From assembly GCA_028023455.1 (NCBI GenBank), contig JAQFVV010001035.1:1-64000 (forward strand): a DNA stretch of 64,000 nt, in the 5' to 3' direction. Numbering within the stretch: position 1 is the first letter of the stretch; every line of letters starts with the position of its first letter. Origin of the DNA: Epiperipatus broadwayi. Its lineage: Eukaryota > Onychophora > Udeonychophora > Euonychophora > Peripatidae. The translations under genes and the position numbers were made by a program. Of the stretch, positions 27,301 to 40,531 are shown in pieces. The notes under the pieces were generated by a model. It saw only the letters and a program-made list of their open reading frames with translations. It was not told where the DNA came from and made no database searches.

Positions 27301-28885
27301 AATAACTTCAGTTGTTATTAAGGTAAACATTAAAATAATAAGTGTAACTTCTGATAAATAACTCATAAATTATCATAAGTTATCTAAATAAAAACTATTA
27401 TTTAATTAAATATATGATACTAAAAATCGTTTGTACGTATTGCCTAGAATCAAATTGTTTTTGTTTTAAAACCGATCGTTAGTCAATAAATTTAAATAGC
27501 CGTTCATATAAGATACACTAAACGGATGAGTTGATGTATCGATAATAATATTTATTTTGTTATATTCAAATTGCATAAATGTAAAAAGAAGATGAAGAAG
27601 TAGTTCGAATCCAGGTCTAAAAGTATAGACGAATTAATGTTAGTTATTTTTTGTTTTATCCATATGGGATCGAATAAATTGTATATGTTTGTTTATTATG
27701 TTAATCCTAGAGGATAGTTTTGTTAAACTGTAATAATAAATTAGAATCTTGTTATAATTTAATAATAAATTATAGTCTTGTTACAAGTTGTTTTGAGTCA
27801 TTTTTCTTGTGTGCTAAATAAAGGTGTATTTGCATAATACTTGCAATACTTTTCTTGAGTCCGAAATCATTTATGAAATCTTAAATTCAATACACCAGAT
27901 AGACAATTGTAGGCAGATCAGAATATTTCATTATATTTTAATTTAATAAGAATTATTTGTGGAATTGAAAACTTCAGACCAAGACATTTTATTTTATGTG
28001 TGTGTAAAATCACTTTATTCCCAAACTACCAGTTTTGGTTGCACATTATTTCGTACACATTTAAGTGAAGTGTCTAAGTAATAAATCTTAGTTAAATTAT
28101 TGTGTTGTCATGGATAATGGAAGGACACAAAAGCACCCTTGTCTTTTCATCATTCTGACTGAGATTCTGGATTTAAAAGGGCTGTATTATTCAAAATTAT
28201 GCGTTGTTATTGAATATAGTTATCATTTCGTTAAATATTATAATAGTTGATATGTGGATGAAGACACCTGGAATTTAAATAAGGTAAATCTTTCCTATAG
28301 CCGACCAGAATGTCAGTCATATGTGACAACACAATACTGCCGAGCATTTTTCTTTAAAAATAACAGAGAACCCTGAGATTAGTGTCATTATTATTATAAG
28401 TGCTCTTAAATTAAGAATTGATCAAATTAAGATCCATATTAAAAGCGTGGCATGGCTTAAGAGATTGAAACTTCTGATTGTATAATAATAAAATATTGAG
28501 ATCATATTGGCAAATTAATGAATGTTTTGTTTTAGTCAGTAATATTAACAATGACATGAAATCATCATCATCATTGTCGAACAGTGCAAGTACTTACAGC
28601 ACAGAGAATGTGTTTTGGATAGAGAAAGAATGTTAGTTTATTCTAAATTTTCTTTTTAAATTTATTTTATTAATGATAATTTTTTTTTTAAGTTTATCTC
28701 TGTCTGAACTGCATATCGCTGTAGCTGAATTATTATAACTAACCAAACGTCGAGCTATATTAGGTAATATGCGGTTTGCTACCCGTCCTATACGGAAGCG
28801 TTTAGGCTTTCCGAATTCTCTTTAATAGAATTAGGATTCCGAATTGATTTAATAGAAGAGAAGTCGTCGTTTTATTAGGTTAGAA
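24323..28885 (-). mobile_element. 4.6-kb element, right copy (inverted relative to 17.0-21.6 kb)
   Basis: Mirror image of 17,025-21,599, of almost the same length (4,563 versus 4,575 bp). It starts TTGTAACCTA after a TA tract and ends TAGGTTAGAA before (TA)n. Long stretches are the reverse complement of the left arm with scattered substitutions and small indels. Examples are the region around 25,300 (TTTCGCGCTCTTTCTAAAAG versus 20,600) and 28,550-28,620 (GACATGAAATCATCATCATC versus 17,370). Differences are spread along the whole length, so both copies have aged since they separated. The 1.1-1.95 kb fragment matches the outer quarter of this copy. No transposase is seen. Confidence 0.75.
26478..26720 (-). 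CDS. Mirror copy of the small conserved open frame, function unknown
   Basis: The 80-codon minus-strand counterpart of the frame at 19,220-19,462, at the equivalent distance from the element's outer end (about 2.17 versus 2.20 kb). It starts with the same MGRSFSIPQNKDI stretch and ends VIGIIVS. It could be a passenger of DNA-level identity; no domain is recognised. Confidence 0.2.
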   Translation of the reverse strand: MGRSFSIPQNKDITIITYANLKHIPMLYRGKTSKYTNYTKFMFRGILRSTSEINGYHRISNNNFHLCQRNVPQVIGIIVS

Positions 28886-31064
28886 TATATATATATATAT
28901 AATTAAATAAGAAGTAGCAAGCTTTCGTGTAAATAAAATCTTCCAAGAACAGATTGGTATAATTCATCGAAGTTTTAGTTACTTCCAGCTCAAGTACATA
29001 TAATCTGACTTATTTATTTACACTTATATATTATAAAAATAGGTATAATTTAAATTGTAAAATATAAAATAAAGATTTGCAAAGCAACAAAGTTATTTTC
29101 CCAGAAAAAAAGCAATATCACGAATTATTTTTGATAAAATATGACAAAAAAAAAATGTGTTGACTATATTAAAAAGTAGTATTGCTCGGATTTTTTTAGC
29201 ATGCAGATATATACATATATACTGCTTATTATTATCATTTTATTTTATTCTAGATGTACAAATTTGAAAACTCATAAATTATAAATAAAAATTAAATATT
29301 AACAAGTAAAAAACTGATATAAATTTTATGCAGTTTGCAATAAAATACAAACAACTGCAACAAATAAAGTTTATTAAAATAGTTTATAACCATAGTGAGA
29401 ATAAAATGTACAGTCATTATTATATATATGTGAAAAGCGTGAAATGTTGCTTCGTGACCTATTATATATTGAATTCATTTTGTGCTCAAAAATATTTGAC
29501 GTAAATTAAGTAAGCTTAAAAATGCCTTCAGTCAAAAAGTGATTACATCAGCTTTTACATCGCCGTTTTTAGAAATTGGTCACCCACCTGACTGAGATAA
29601 CACTAAAATACTAGTTAATTTGGAAAAGCATGATTTCAGAACGATGAGAGAATTTTTGAAATGTTGGAAAGACTGGTGGTCTAAACAAATCTGATGAAGC
29701 AAAACCTATTTCAGTCATGGTGGAGACATTCATTTTATTTGTTATTTTTTTCTGAAATGAACTTGGAATCTCTTAATTGTAAAACTGAAGAAATATTTTT
29801 TTAGTTAATCCACCTATTTTGAATGATCATCCATAATATATATTCTTTCCTTCATGCTCTTGCTAGTTGTTATTAATTAAGACTTGAGACATAATAGTTC
29901 ATCATTAAGACCTTAACATTGATAAGGATGAATAGTATTTCCATAAAGCATTGGAAATTAATACAAAATAATAAATCATATAACACAAATAAGACCTTAT
30001 TTGAATAATATAGCTGTGAAAATATATATATATATAACAAAATAATGGAAATTAATTCTTAAATTTTCAATTAACCAATTTATAAATAAATAGATAAGTA
30101 AAGCTTTAATCATCTGATGCAATGGCTGCAATTTTGAATAGCTTTAACAGTGAATGTTACTCAGTGTAGCAGTTATTTATTAACTTGGTCATAGATTTTA
30201 TTAATTTATTTATCTACTTATATATTGGTAAATTAAAAATTGTAAAGTCAATTTCATTGTTTTACTATATATTTGTTGCAAAAAACAAAAACAAGTATAT
30301 TATAAAACAATATTATTATTGAAATCATAAATATTTAAGTTACAAATAAAAAAAAAGATGAATAATTATTTGAAAATTAAGGAAATAAACTAACTGCATT
30401 ATAAATGGACAAATATGAAAAGGGAAAAATATTTAAATATATAATGAAATAATATGTATGCAGAGTCAATATGTCAGAATATTTAATATAAGAAGTATAT
30501 TGTTTTGTATAAAATGGAGAACTAGCATTTAAATTAAGAAAAAGAAAGAATGGGGGTTTATTTTTTTAAAGATGAATGAAAATCATTATGTATATTACAA
30601 ATGATATAGAAAAAAATGAAATTGAATAGAAAAATAAAAATGAAAAAATATTTTTTTTAAAAAAAATTACTATAAACTGAACAAATTAATCCTCCTTAGG
30701 ATTTAGTGATGGAGACAAGAAACAATTACATTATGATAAGATTGAAGCATTGCTTCACTTCATGGTACGATTTTTTTTAAAAAAAAAGAATGTAAGATCT
30801 GGCATTTAGTGTCTATCATATTTTAATAAAACAATTGTTTTTTAGCTGCAAATAAAAAGAAAATTATTATTTCTAAATCTATCTTAAATTATGATGTGGG
30901 AATGCAATCCTTACCTTATTAAATAAAACTGATGACTTTGATTTCATTCAATGTTGACAAATTAGTTAAAAGGTAAAATATTGTAATTAAGTTAAACAAT
31001 TTGGCATCTTTTGAACTTAAATATAAGTAATTATTACTAAAATTGGGTTGAAATGAGCAAACAG
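28886..31064. other. AT-rich stretch without recognised gene
   Basis: Low-complexity A and T runs (for example 30,640-30,670 and 30,772-30,790) and (TA)n at 28,884-28,900 and 30,024-30,036. No frame or structured RNA was recognised. Confidence 0.4.
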
Positions 31065-31080
31065 TTTAAACTTCGTGGCT

Positions 31081-31283
31081 AATTGTTCTAAAGTACAAAA
31101 TATAAAATGTTGCTAACACGCACAAGCACACAAAGCTGAAGACAAATAAAGAAATATATATACACGCACAAGCATATAAAGCTGAAGACAAATAAAGAAA
31201 TATATATATACATTGCTTTATTTGTCTTCAGCTTTGTGTGCTTGTGCGTGTTAGTGCATTTTATATTTAGTACTTTAAAATTG
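31081..31283. repeat. Hairpin with about 70-bp arms and an internal direct duplication
   Basis: The left arm (31,081-31,150, containing AAGTACAAAATATAAAATG and AACACGCACAAGCACACAAA) is the reverse complement of the right arm (31,213-31,283, containing TTTGTGTGCTTGTGCGTGTT). In addition 31,116-31,162 is directly duplicated at 31,162-31,208 with two changes (CAAGCACACAAAG versus CAAGCATATAAAG). This is either a foldback element with an internal slippage duplication or an inverted insertion of a short repeat. No coding content. Confidence 0.75.
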
Positions 31284-31366
31284 GGTTTATTGACAGATTT
31301 GTGCTGATCCCATTAGGGATTCAATTTATATTAATATGCGGCTTTGCTTTAGAAGCTTTCATCTAG

Positions 31367-31700
<334 letters not shown>

Positions 31701-31710
31701 GGATGGATAC

Positions 31711-33002
31711 ATAGATGATCAATGTTTACATATTTTAACAAACTATCCAATAAAATTGCATATAATTATTTTTTGTAACCTTTGAAATAACATTAAATAA
31801 CTAGCCCAAACATTTTCCCATGTTAGGATGTTTTGGAGTCTCAATATCTGGAAATTAAAAAGAGATAAGTTGCCAGTCTGTATTATTATTAATAATCCAA
31901 ACGCTTTCTATATTGCTTAGCAGTCTATTGACAATTATCTCAGTGACATATAGCAAATAATGTTGAAATTATGAAATATAGTTAATGATATAGTTGTCTA
32001 TTTGATCATCTTGTTAAAATAAATTTATTTATATATTTATATTTCATATATATATATTACACGTGAAAATTAATTTGTATTAACAGCTTTTTTTAAAGTA
32101 TTGTTAATTTTAATATTATTTAATTAAACTCATTCAAAATAAGTTTTGATACTTTCAGTTAATAATTTAGAAGATACTATTTTTATTTAATAATTTTAAT
32201 ATTAGCAGATTCCATCCCCTTTCACATTTGTGATGATTTAAATTTTCAATGCAAATTCCATTAGTCTAAATTGAATTAGAACTTTGCTTAATTGAAGAAA
32301 AATTGCCACAGAAATATGTTTACCATCTTCCTATTTGTTGATTTTTCTAACTAGATTTAATCTAGTGTTAAAAGACAGTGTTTTAAACTTTCAATGTAAA
32401 ACATTAGCATAATCAACATGTATTTACACATTTATATTTGAATACATTAATACATTTTTTACAAATATATATATAATGTGAAATCACTCCCTTCCCCGCA
32501 AAATTTGTGTTTAGACAGCCCTTATGAATAAAGATAAAGTCCAAATTTCAAACTGCAAGGTCAAGAGGTTACATTTGTGGGAATGATTTGACATTTTTTA
32601 TTTAAATTTTCAAATAGCGATATACACTGGGTCTATTTTTCATATATATGGAAACAAAATATATATATACACTAACTAAAAGAAATTATATATAAAAAAT
32701 ACAATTACTTGTTTATATAACTGTATTTTTTAATATGTCAACAAACGGACTAGTTTTTGATGTCCTTTAAAAATTAAACAATAAAAATCAAGTGTACATC
32801 TGATAAATAAAAGAATTCTTATAGGTCAGTAATCACTGTTTTGTAGAGAGTTTAACCATTTATATACCACAAAGTATATTTAAATTTTATAATATGTGCA
32901 TTACAAAGTACAACTCCAAAATAAATAAAGCATATAATAATAATAATCTTATGAATTACAATATTATTAGATGTAAAATTTATGTTTCCATTTTGTTGCC
33001 TT
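31711..33002. other. AT-rich stretch without recognised gene
   Basis: Contains short (TA)n tracts near 32,047, 32,466 and 32,660. No domain, tRNA or repeat relationship was recognised. Confidence 0.4.
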
Positions 33003-33078
33003 TGACAGATAGCTCAGTTGCTAGAGCGTTTGCCTTAAATTTGATATTCAAAAATGTAAAAGGTAGGATTTCAACTTC
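33003..33078 (+). pseudogene. tRNA-derived retroposon (SINE-like) head
   Basis: GATAGCTCAGTTGCTAGAGCG at 33,009-33,029 contains a perfect RNA polymerase III A-box (TAGCTCAGTTG) in the form seen in tRNA-Lys-like genes. About 40 bp downstream, GGATTTCAACTTC (about 33,066) is a decayed B-box (family GGTTCRANTCC). Acceptor and anticodon stems no longer close. A hammerhead-like segment follows at 33,113-33,158, so this looks like the head of a tRNA-derived SINE-like repeat and not a functional tRNA. Confidence 0.6.
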
Positions 33079-33112
33079 TAAGCGAATATTGTCACTGTGC
33101 ATATAGGCCAGC

Positions 33113-33158
33113 AACACCTGAAAAAGAATGGAGAATAATGCTACTCGAAACGTTGTGT
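33113..33158 (+). ncRNA. Decayed hammerhead-ribozyme-like motif
   Basis: ACAC (33,114-33,117) can pair with GTGT (33,155-33,158) as stem I. CTGAAAA (33,118-33,124) sits where the CUGANGA core belongs (the core G is mutated). CGAAACGTT (33,146-33,154) gives the GAAA core and a GUU cleavage site with a 2-bp stem III. Stem II is poorly conserved here. An inverted relative lies at about 33,755-33,810. The arrangement matches the minimal type I hammerheads reported in Penelope-like and retrozyme repeats, but this copy is unlikely to be active. Confidence 0.4.
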
Positions 33159-33719
33159 AATTACTAATCTGTATTGTCTATTTGTGTGTTATTACTAGCA
33201 AGTTGTTTGTATTTGAAAGTTTAAATAAAATTTAAAATTTTCTATACATTCAACATTCACTCATAAATGATGAAAATAGTCCAACATATCACATGTTATT
33301 GTTTAGTAAAATTAAAAATAAAACAATATAAAATTGCACCAGACAAAAAAGAAAATAAATCGTTCAAATTAAAATGTAGAATAAATAAATAAACCTCGGT
33401 AACATGTAAAATACAGTGAAATTCTTCCATAACACAAGAATAATAAGCTTCTTTCTTATTCTCATTAAAATATCACAAACATCTTTATCTTCTTGAAATC
33501 TAGTATTCAATTGCAGAATAAAGCTTGATTTGGAGAACACTGACAATTAAAAGCAATTTGCACTGGGTTAAAAAACTGTTTTCTTCTAAACTCTTTGATT
33601 TGATCTACTTTTTAAAACTAAATCTTAAATAGTTGTATTTAAATATTGGACTATTTCCACCATATAACATTAGATATTAAATGTCATTAGTAAAATGTAA
33701 ATTTATTTAAATTTTCAGG

Positions 33720-33840
33720 TGTATTAAAGTGTTAGTAATAACACAGAGATTAGTATATGCACAACGTTTTGAGAGGTAATATTCTCCTCTCTTTTAATAT
33801 ATTAACTTTGTGCTATTACTAATACTTGAATGTAATTTGA
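33720..33840 (-). repeat. Inverted second copy of the hammerhead-like repeat tail
   Basis: The reverse complement reads GAGAGGAGAATATTACCTCTC, then AAAACGTTGTGC, and ends with TGTGTTATTACTAACAC. It matches the plus-strand sequence at 33,128-33,210 (GGAGAATAATGCTACTCG, AAACGTTGTGTAATTACTAA, TGTGTTATTACTAG). In this copy stem II is perfect (GAGAGG with CCTCTC) but the GAAA core has become AAAA. The two copies point in opposite directions across about 0.55 kb. Confidence 0.55.
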
Positions 33841-34364
33841 ACAATTTAAATAAGAGCTCAACATCAAACAATAAATCTTTTTAAAGAAATAATTAATCTT
33901 AATGTAGCCATCTTTCTTATATATAAATATTTACAATTTAATTATGACATCATCTATTCTTTGTCTTTACCAAAACAAGGTAATTACTTTTAACCAAATT
34001 AAATTTTTAATAAACATATATTTACCAGCCAGATAAACCATTTTCAAATCAAATATGATTGTTTTTTTTCCAAATTTTATAAGCTTATTGTTATTGAGTA
34101 ACTTTATTAAAGTTGAATTTAAAAACAACAAAATAGATTAACATATTAATTATAGAATACCTTGGATCAACAAGTGTCAAATATATATATTTTTTATAGT
34201 ATGTTTCTGAAAAAATTACATTTGAAAACGAAATTAATTATTCAGTATTAATCCTTTAAACATGTGCTCAGCTTGATGGCGTTGTTTCTTTGTAAAATCA
34301 TATAAAATGTAACATTACTGGCCAGTCTTTAATTTTACTAAGTATTTTTGATTTTAATTTATCT

Positions 34365-34990
34365 TTTTTTTTTCGTTATGTTATGATTATTTTTTGGTTA
34401 AACTTTTTTTTATTATTAAACCTTGTCAATATTTTTTTTTTAATTTTTTCATAATACAGACATGGCTTGTAACTTGCACAGGGCCGTTTTTAATTTGATT
34501 AGGTAGTTGAATTGTTTTTGGTCTTCTTTTTTTTAAACATATTGTTTACGATTAATTTTTGTTTCAACTTTTTTTTGTTAAACTTTGTCAAGCTTTTTTT
34601 TTTATAGTACGCACACACAGAAAATGTAATATTAATTTCATAAGATAGTTGAATTGTTTTTGGTCTTTTTTTAGATGTTGTTATGGTTAATTTTGTCCTT
34701 CAACTTTTTATTTAATAAACATTGTCAATCTTTTTTTGTTTTAAATCCAGACATGCACACACATATAAACAGAAAAAGAGCAATCAAAACTGTTTTGCTT
34801 TTTGGAAAAATTGCTTTGCTTATTTATTAATCAAAACATGAAATCAACTGTTTTTTGGGTGTCTTAAGGATCGTTAATTTTTTTAAAATTATGATTTGTT
34901 ATGGATCTTTAGCCGTTAAGAAAAAAATAATGCTTTTCACAACACAAACACACACCTAAACACAAAAACAGCAATGAAAAATTGTTTGTT
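34365..34990. repeat. Diverged T-rich tandem repeats, about 140-150 bp period
   Basis: Units share TAGTTGAATTGTTTTTGGTCTT (34,504 and 34,646), followed by a TTAACTTT/CAACTTTTT block, a 'TTGTCAA' block and a CA-rich end (ACACACA). A first, more decayed unit begins about 34,365 and a fourth ends near 34,990. Strong T-strand bias throughout. Unit boundaries are approximate. Confidence 0.6.
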
Positions 34991-35109
34991 TGTTTTTTAG
35001 TTTATTCATCAAAATACGAAAACAAAATTTCACGTGAACTATGAACAACAGCAACAAAATAAAAAAGCCAAAAAACATTTTTACAAGTTTCTAATGAAGA
35101 TGCTGCTGC

Positions 35110-35990
35110 TGTGAAGGATTGAGTCTTATAGACATCTCTGAGAGGATGGCCAGGAAAATGTCTTCCTCCTTATGCAGACAATATCAAATAAATTCTGCCA
35201 GGTAGTTGTCCAGCAATTTTCTGGCAGTTCTGCATGGTTTGCAGTTTTGCCACTTTAACAGGCCCAAAAGAAGCTTGATGTTTTGCATGTGAATGCCCGT
35301 GGTCAGGTTCACAAAGTTGTAATGGTGGTTAACTGTCAGATGTTGAAAGTCTGCAAACTGAAGATCTATAGACTTCTAGCCCTGCCAACAATCAGAGTAG
35401 ATAATTGACTCAGGCTTCACATAGTCTTTCAGGGCCTGCATAAGTGTGGATGCTGATTGGGAAGGAACAGTTGGGTAACAAACATACCCCATTATCATGA
35501 TACCAAAAATACACTACTGTAGAAGGGCATGACCCTGGTAGTTTTTGTGATGACTCCACATAGTATCATCCACTTTTACAATCAAACTTGGCCTGCCTAT
35601 TTGATGGCAAGATCTGACTTCCAGGCTATCATGGCACACACACAGTGGCATTCTTGGACAAATCGAGCTCTGAGCAGACCCCTTCAATGGTCAACTGTTC
35701 ATAGATCCAGTAGTAAACATAGAATGATTTAGACAAGGGGATTCTTGAGCCTTCAAACCAACTGCCATTCTTCACAGAACATCTTAATCGCATGAATGTG
35801 TCAAACATTGGAACTGATTTGTTTTATTTGTATGACAAATTCTCATCAATGATCCACAAATGCCGATCTTCTCATTTATTATAACATTTTTGATTGCAGA
35901 AATGAAACATCTTCAAATTCTGTTGATGACAAATCTTTCAAGAAGATGATTTGTTTGCTGAAATGTGCCATTTTGTTTGTCTCAAGAAGA
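35110..35990 (-). pseudogene. Merlin/IS1595-like (ISXO2-type) transposase relic
   Basis: Reading the minus strand across several frames gives a clear IS1595/Merlin-type DDE transposase. An N-terminal helical segment contains IPLSKSFYVYYWIYEQLTIE (about 35,745-35,665). The first catalytic block is VDDTMWSHHKNYQGH (about 35,573-35,530). GIMIMGYVCYPTVPSQSAST follows, then the second block SIIYSDCWQG (about 35,410-35,380), HLTVNHHYNFVNLTTGIH (about 35,340-35,290) and a distal LLDNYLAEFI segment. The acidic residue expected after TGxH (family 'TIE..W') is lysine here (NIKLL, codon at 35,274-35,276). Several in-frame stops and frameshifts are present. Merlin transposases excise and insert the element through short terminal inverted repeats; I could not locate those here. 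Confidence 0.7.
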
Positions 35991-36900
35991 CATTATTTGA
36001 TGCATGACCTTCTCAGAATACATTCAGAATACTTTTGTCACCTTCAAATTTCTCTCCATGACCAATTGAACTTTGTGACAATCTTATTTTAGTCAAATTG
36101 TGTGATTTTTATTTATCAGAAAAAAAATTTCAAAGTAAAAACTTTAAAACAGTTGACATCTCCACTCCCTACATAAGATGGTAGAAAAAGTTTATGTGTG
36201 AGAATTTTCATAAAGTGACTGGTGAAGCAAAAAGCAGGTTGTAATATTTATGTATGGCCTGCAATGTCTAATACAACATACAGGGTGTATTAGGTGTAAC
36301 ATATGTTCTTCTGGGCCACTTAAATGACATTATTATGTGATTTTACATATAAATAACACCATCAAGTGGTGCACACATTTGAAGGGTTATTATCAATTAT
36401 TTTTTATATCAACATTAATGATATTATTCAAATATGTTACTAAATCGCCAAGAACATTGAGATATTCTCCCATATCAATATTTCACTGGGATAAATTTTG
36501 AAATCAGTATAACTGTTGGAGTATAAACCGATGTATTCTTTAATGAACTTTATTATAATTAATTCTTTCTTAGTTAACATTGGTATTATTAATCTAATAA
36601 AGAATAGAATAGTACTTCTGATATTATTATATGAATAAACAGGTAATCTGTTTTTATTAATTTTATGAGTGATAATATTGGATATGAGTAAATGTGATTA
36701 TATTAGGTTTAGGTTATCTAATGCAAGTAAGTTTTAAACATGTATAAAACTATACTATATTGCAATTATTACATGTATTATAGGTTCTTAAGTTCATACT
36801 TAAAGATTAGAAGGAGTTAAGCATTCTTATTTAGATAAATTGATCTGCAATACATATTTTATGCACAACTCTAAAAAATTAAGAGAAGATATAAATTATA
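35991..36900. other. AT-rich stretch, no recognised gene
   Basis: Lies between the Merlin relic and the first gag-like sequence of the LTR retrotransposon. It should contain the 5' LTR and primer-binding site if the element were complete, but I find no segment matching the 3' end near 45.6 kb, so the 5' LTR is missing or too decayed. Confidence 0.35.
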
Positions 36901-36969
36901 AGTTTAATGTTCGAAAGTAATCAGAATAGAGAAGTAAGAAAAGAAATAAGATAATTAAAGGTAGAGTCA

Positions 36970-38480
<1,511 letters not shown>

Positions 38481-38769
38481 ACAACAGTAGGGGTGACCAT
38501 TAAAATTATAATAGATCAAAAAATGGTGCATATATATCAGAAAATTATCCTCTCAGCATATCACAGAATATACCTGTGAAAATGCTTGTGGTTAGACTTA
38601 AAACTAGTTCTTTAAATTAACATGGACCTCAACAGAATGTTCCTCATTGTGGAAAACTAGTACTATTATAAATTTGGGGAGTAACAATATTATATTATTT
38701 GATTTCATAAAAGTTTGAAATAAGAGATGATGAATATGACAGGGAAATAGAGGGTTATGTAGTTAATAT

Positions 38770-38885
38770 TTATCCTGAAGTTAATGCCATTTTTCAAGGT
38801 GTATTAGTAAAGGCTTTACAGGATTCAGGAAGCAAAACTTCAATCATGTCAAAAGGATTGTATGTTAAAATTAGTTAGGCAGATT
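38770..38885 (+). pseudogene. Aspartic protease fragment of the LTR retrotransposon
   Basis: The frame around 38,800-38,860 reads LVKALQDSGSKTSIMSKGLY. DSGS-TSIM matches the D-[ST]-G-[AS] active site and following strand of retropepsin-like proteases, which cleave the polyprotein. The frame stops shortly after at TAG (about 38,876). The flap and C-terminal ILG-type motif are not clearly preserved. Confidence 0.6.
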
Positions 38886-39309
38886 TGAAAGATCATGGGT
38901 TACCATTGAGACAAAGTACCATGGCTAATGGTCATAAAGTAAAATCGTTTGCCCAATATCTATGGTTGAAGGTTAAGTGTAGAACAAATATTCCTAAATA
39001 TGACTGGACTTGTTTATGAGGTTATAATAGGTTCAAAGTTCATGAATCAGTTTGAATGTATCATTTATTATGTTAGCCAAGAATTAATTTTGAAAGGGAA
39101 ACAGTATAAGTTTAATCAGGAGATACTCATTTAAAATTTTAATTTATTAACTATCCAAAATAATTCTACAGGGTTAGACTTACAAAGAATATATGTGAAT
39201 CTACTGAGTTAGATAATAATTTTAAAAAGAATTTGTTTCAGTTATTCTGAAGATATAAGTGTGTGTTTTATAAAAAAAAAAAACCAGCTGTAATAAAAGA
39301 GTATGAGCA

Positions 39310-40450
39310 CTAAATATACTTGAAGGGCTATAGTTTATACCAGTGCAAAAGCTATTCTATCCCTCACCATTACAAATCAGGGGTGCAAAAACAAATTGAC
39401 CAAATGGTTGGTTGGAAGTTTATTAGAAAATTTCCCTCAGCATATAATAGTCCACTGTTGATCATTCATAACAAGGAGACCCATGCATATTTGCTTAGAT
39501 GTGAAGTTCTTGAATTAGTTAATTATTTCAGAACATGATTCTTGTGCAAAAATTGTTGATTCACTTTGAAGATAAATATAACTTTCTACTGTCAACTTAG
39601 CTAGTTATTGGCAAATATACTTTAAACAAATACTCATATGTTTTAAGAGTATGCCTTTGGACTTATAAACAATGGATCTAGTCTATTCATGTGTGTACAT
39701 AATGTATTTGCCCAATGAAATTAAAAACATTATTACTATATATGTAGATGGTATTGTAATCTCTTTGGCAAGCCTCTTGGGAGAATTTTCATCATCTAGA
39801 TATATTTTGGAGGGACTATGAAGAAGAGTATAATATTATAAATTTGAAAAAGTGTGGGGTAACTGTGAAGGAGATAGATTTTCTGGGGAAGAATGATGGA
39901 TGTAAAGAAATAATGCCAAATCCTGATAAGATTAAATTTATTCAGAATTTTACTACTTTGGAAAATAAAAAGCCATTGCATTCTTTTCTTGGTGTCTCCA
40001 ATTTTAATCATTGATTTTATGAGAATTTTGACTATAACAGCAGGTATTTATCAAAATTGTTAAAGATGGAAAATGCAAATGGACTGAGAATCATTCTATA
40101 GAATTTGAAATAATAAAATTAAATTTCTAAAAGCACTGCTATCTTATATTAGTCTAATTTCCAAGAAATATTCTATGTGCAAACATCAATAATGGGTAGG
40201 ATCTAGAGCTATTTTTATTCTAATTGGATTATGAAAAGAATCCCTGTGTCTTATATTTTTTGAGTAGATAATTGAAGTATAGGGAATTGTGCTATATTAT
40301 CATGGAGATAGAAACATTGGCTGTTGTGTGGACTTTTCAGAAGCTGTGACTATATTTATTTGGGTCTGAAATAATAGTTATTACAGATCATAGAAGTTTA
40401 AAGTTTTCAGTCATAGTTTTGTGAATAGTGAAAGGCTAGTTAAGTGGAGG
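39310..40450 (+). pseudogene. Reverse transcriptase and RNase H region of the gypsy-like element
   Basis: RT fingers: YSIPHHYKSGVQKQIDQMVG then IIRK-like FIRKFPSAYNSPLLIIHNKE (39,360-39,480), matching the gypsy 'PIP...V..QI..M...G.I..S.SPY.SP...V.KKD' segment. Downstream are FGLINNGSSLFM (about 39,655) and the catalytic box as YVDGIVI (about 39,745), where the second aspartate of YVDD has become glycine. Then come DFLGKNDG, LHSFLGVSNFNH and FYENFDYNSRYLSKLLK. RNase H traces are REL-Y...MEIETLAVVWTFQKL (about 40,290-40,340) and LFGSEIIVITDHRSLKFS (about 40,360-40,405). Multiple stops and frameshifts; inactive. Confidence 0.75.
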
Positions 40451-40518
40451 TTAATCCTTTAGCAATTTAATTATATTTAATACAGTAAAGGAAAGTATAA
40501 TATTTTAGGAATATACCC

Positions 40519-40531
40519 ATATCATATAAAT
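40519..40531. repeat. Left copy of the 13-bp target-site duplication of the PLE
   Basis: ATATCATATAAAT here is repeated exactly at 43,115-43,127, bracketing the Penelope-like insertion. Removing the insertion plus one copy joins the gypsy-like sequence without a gap. Confidence 0.8.

Noticed and set aside
31300-31340. CTGATCCCATTAGGGATTC as a hammerhead
   Set aside because: A stem (TCCC/GGGA) forms, but the CUGANGA and GAAA cores are both missing; kept only as a remark.
36240-36900. 5' LTR of the gypsy-like element
   Set aside because: No segment here matches the putative 3' LTR near 45.56-45.86 kb.
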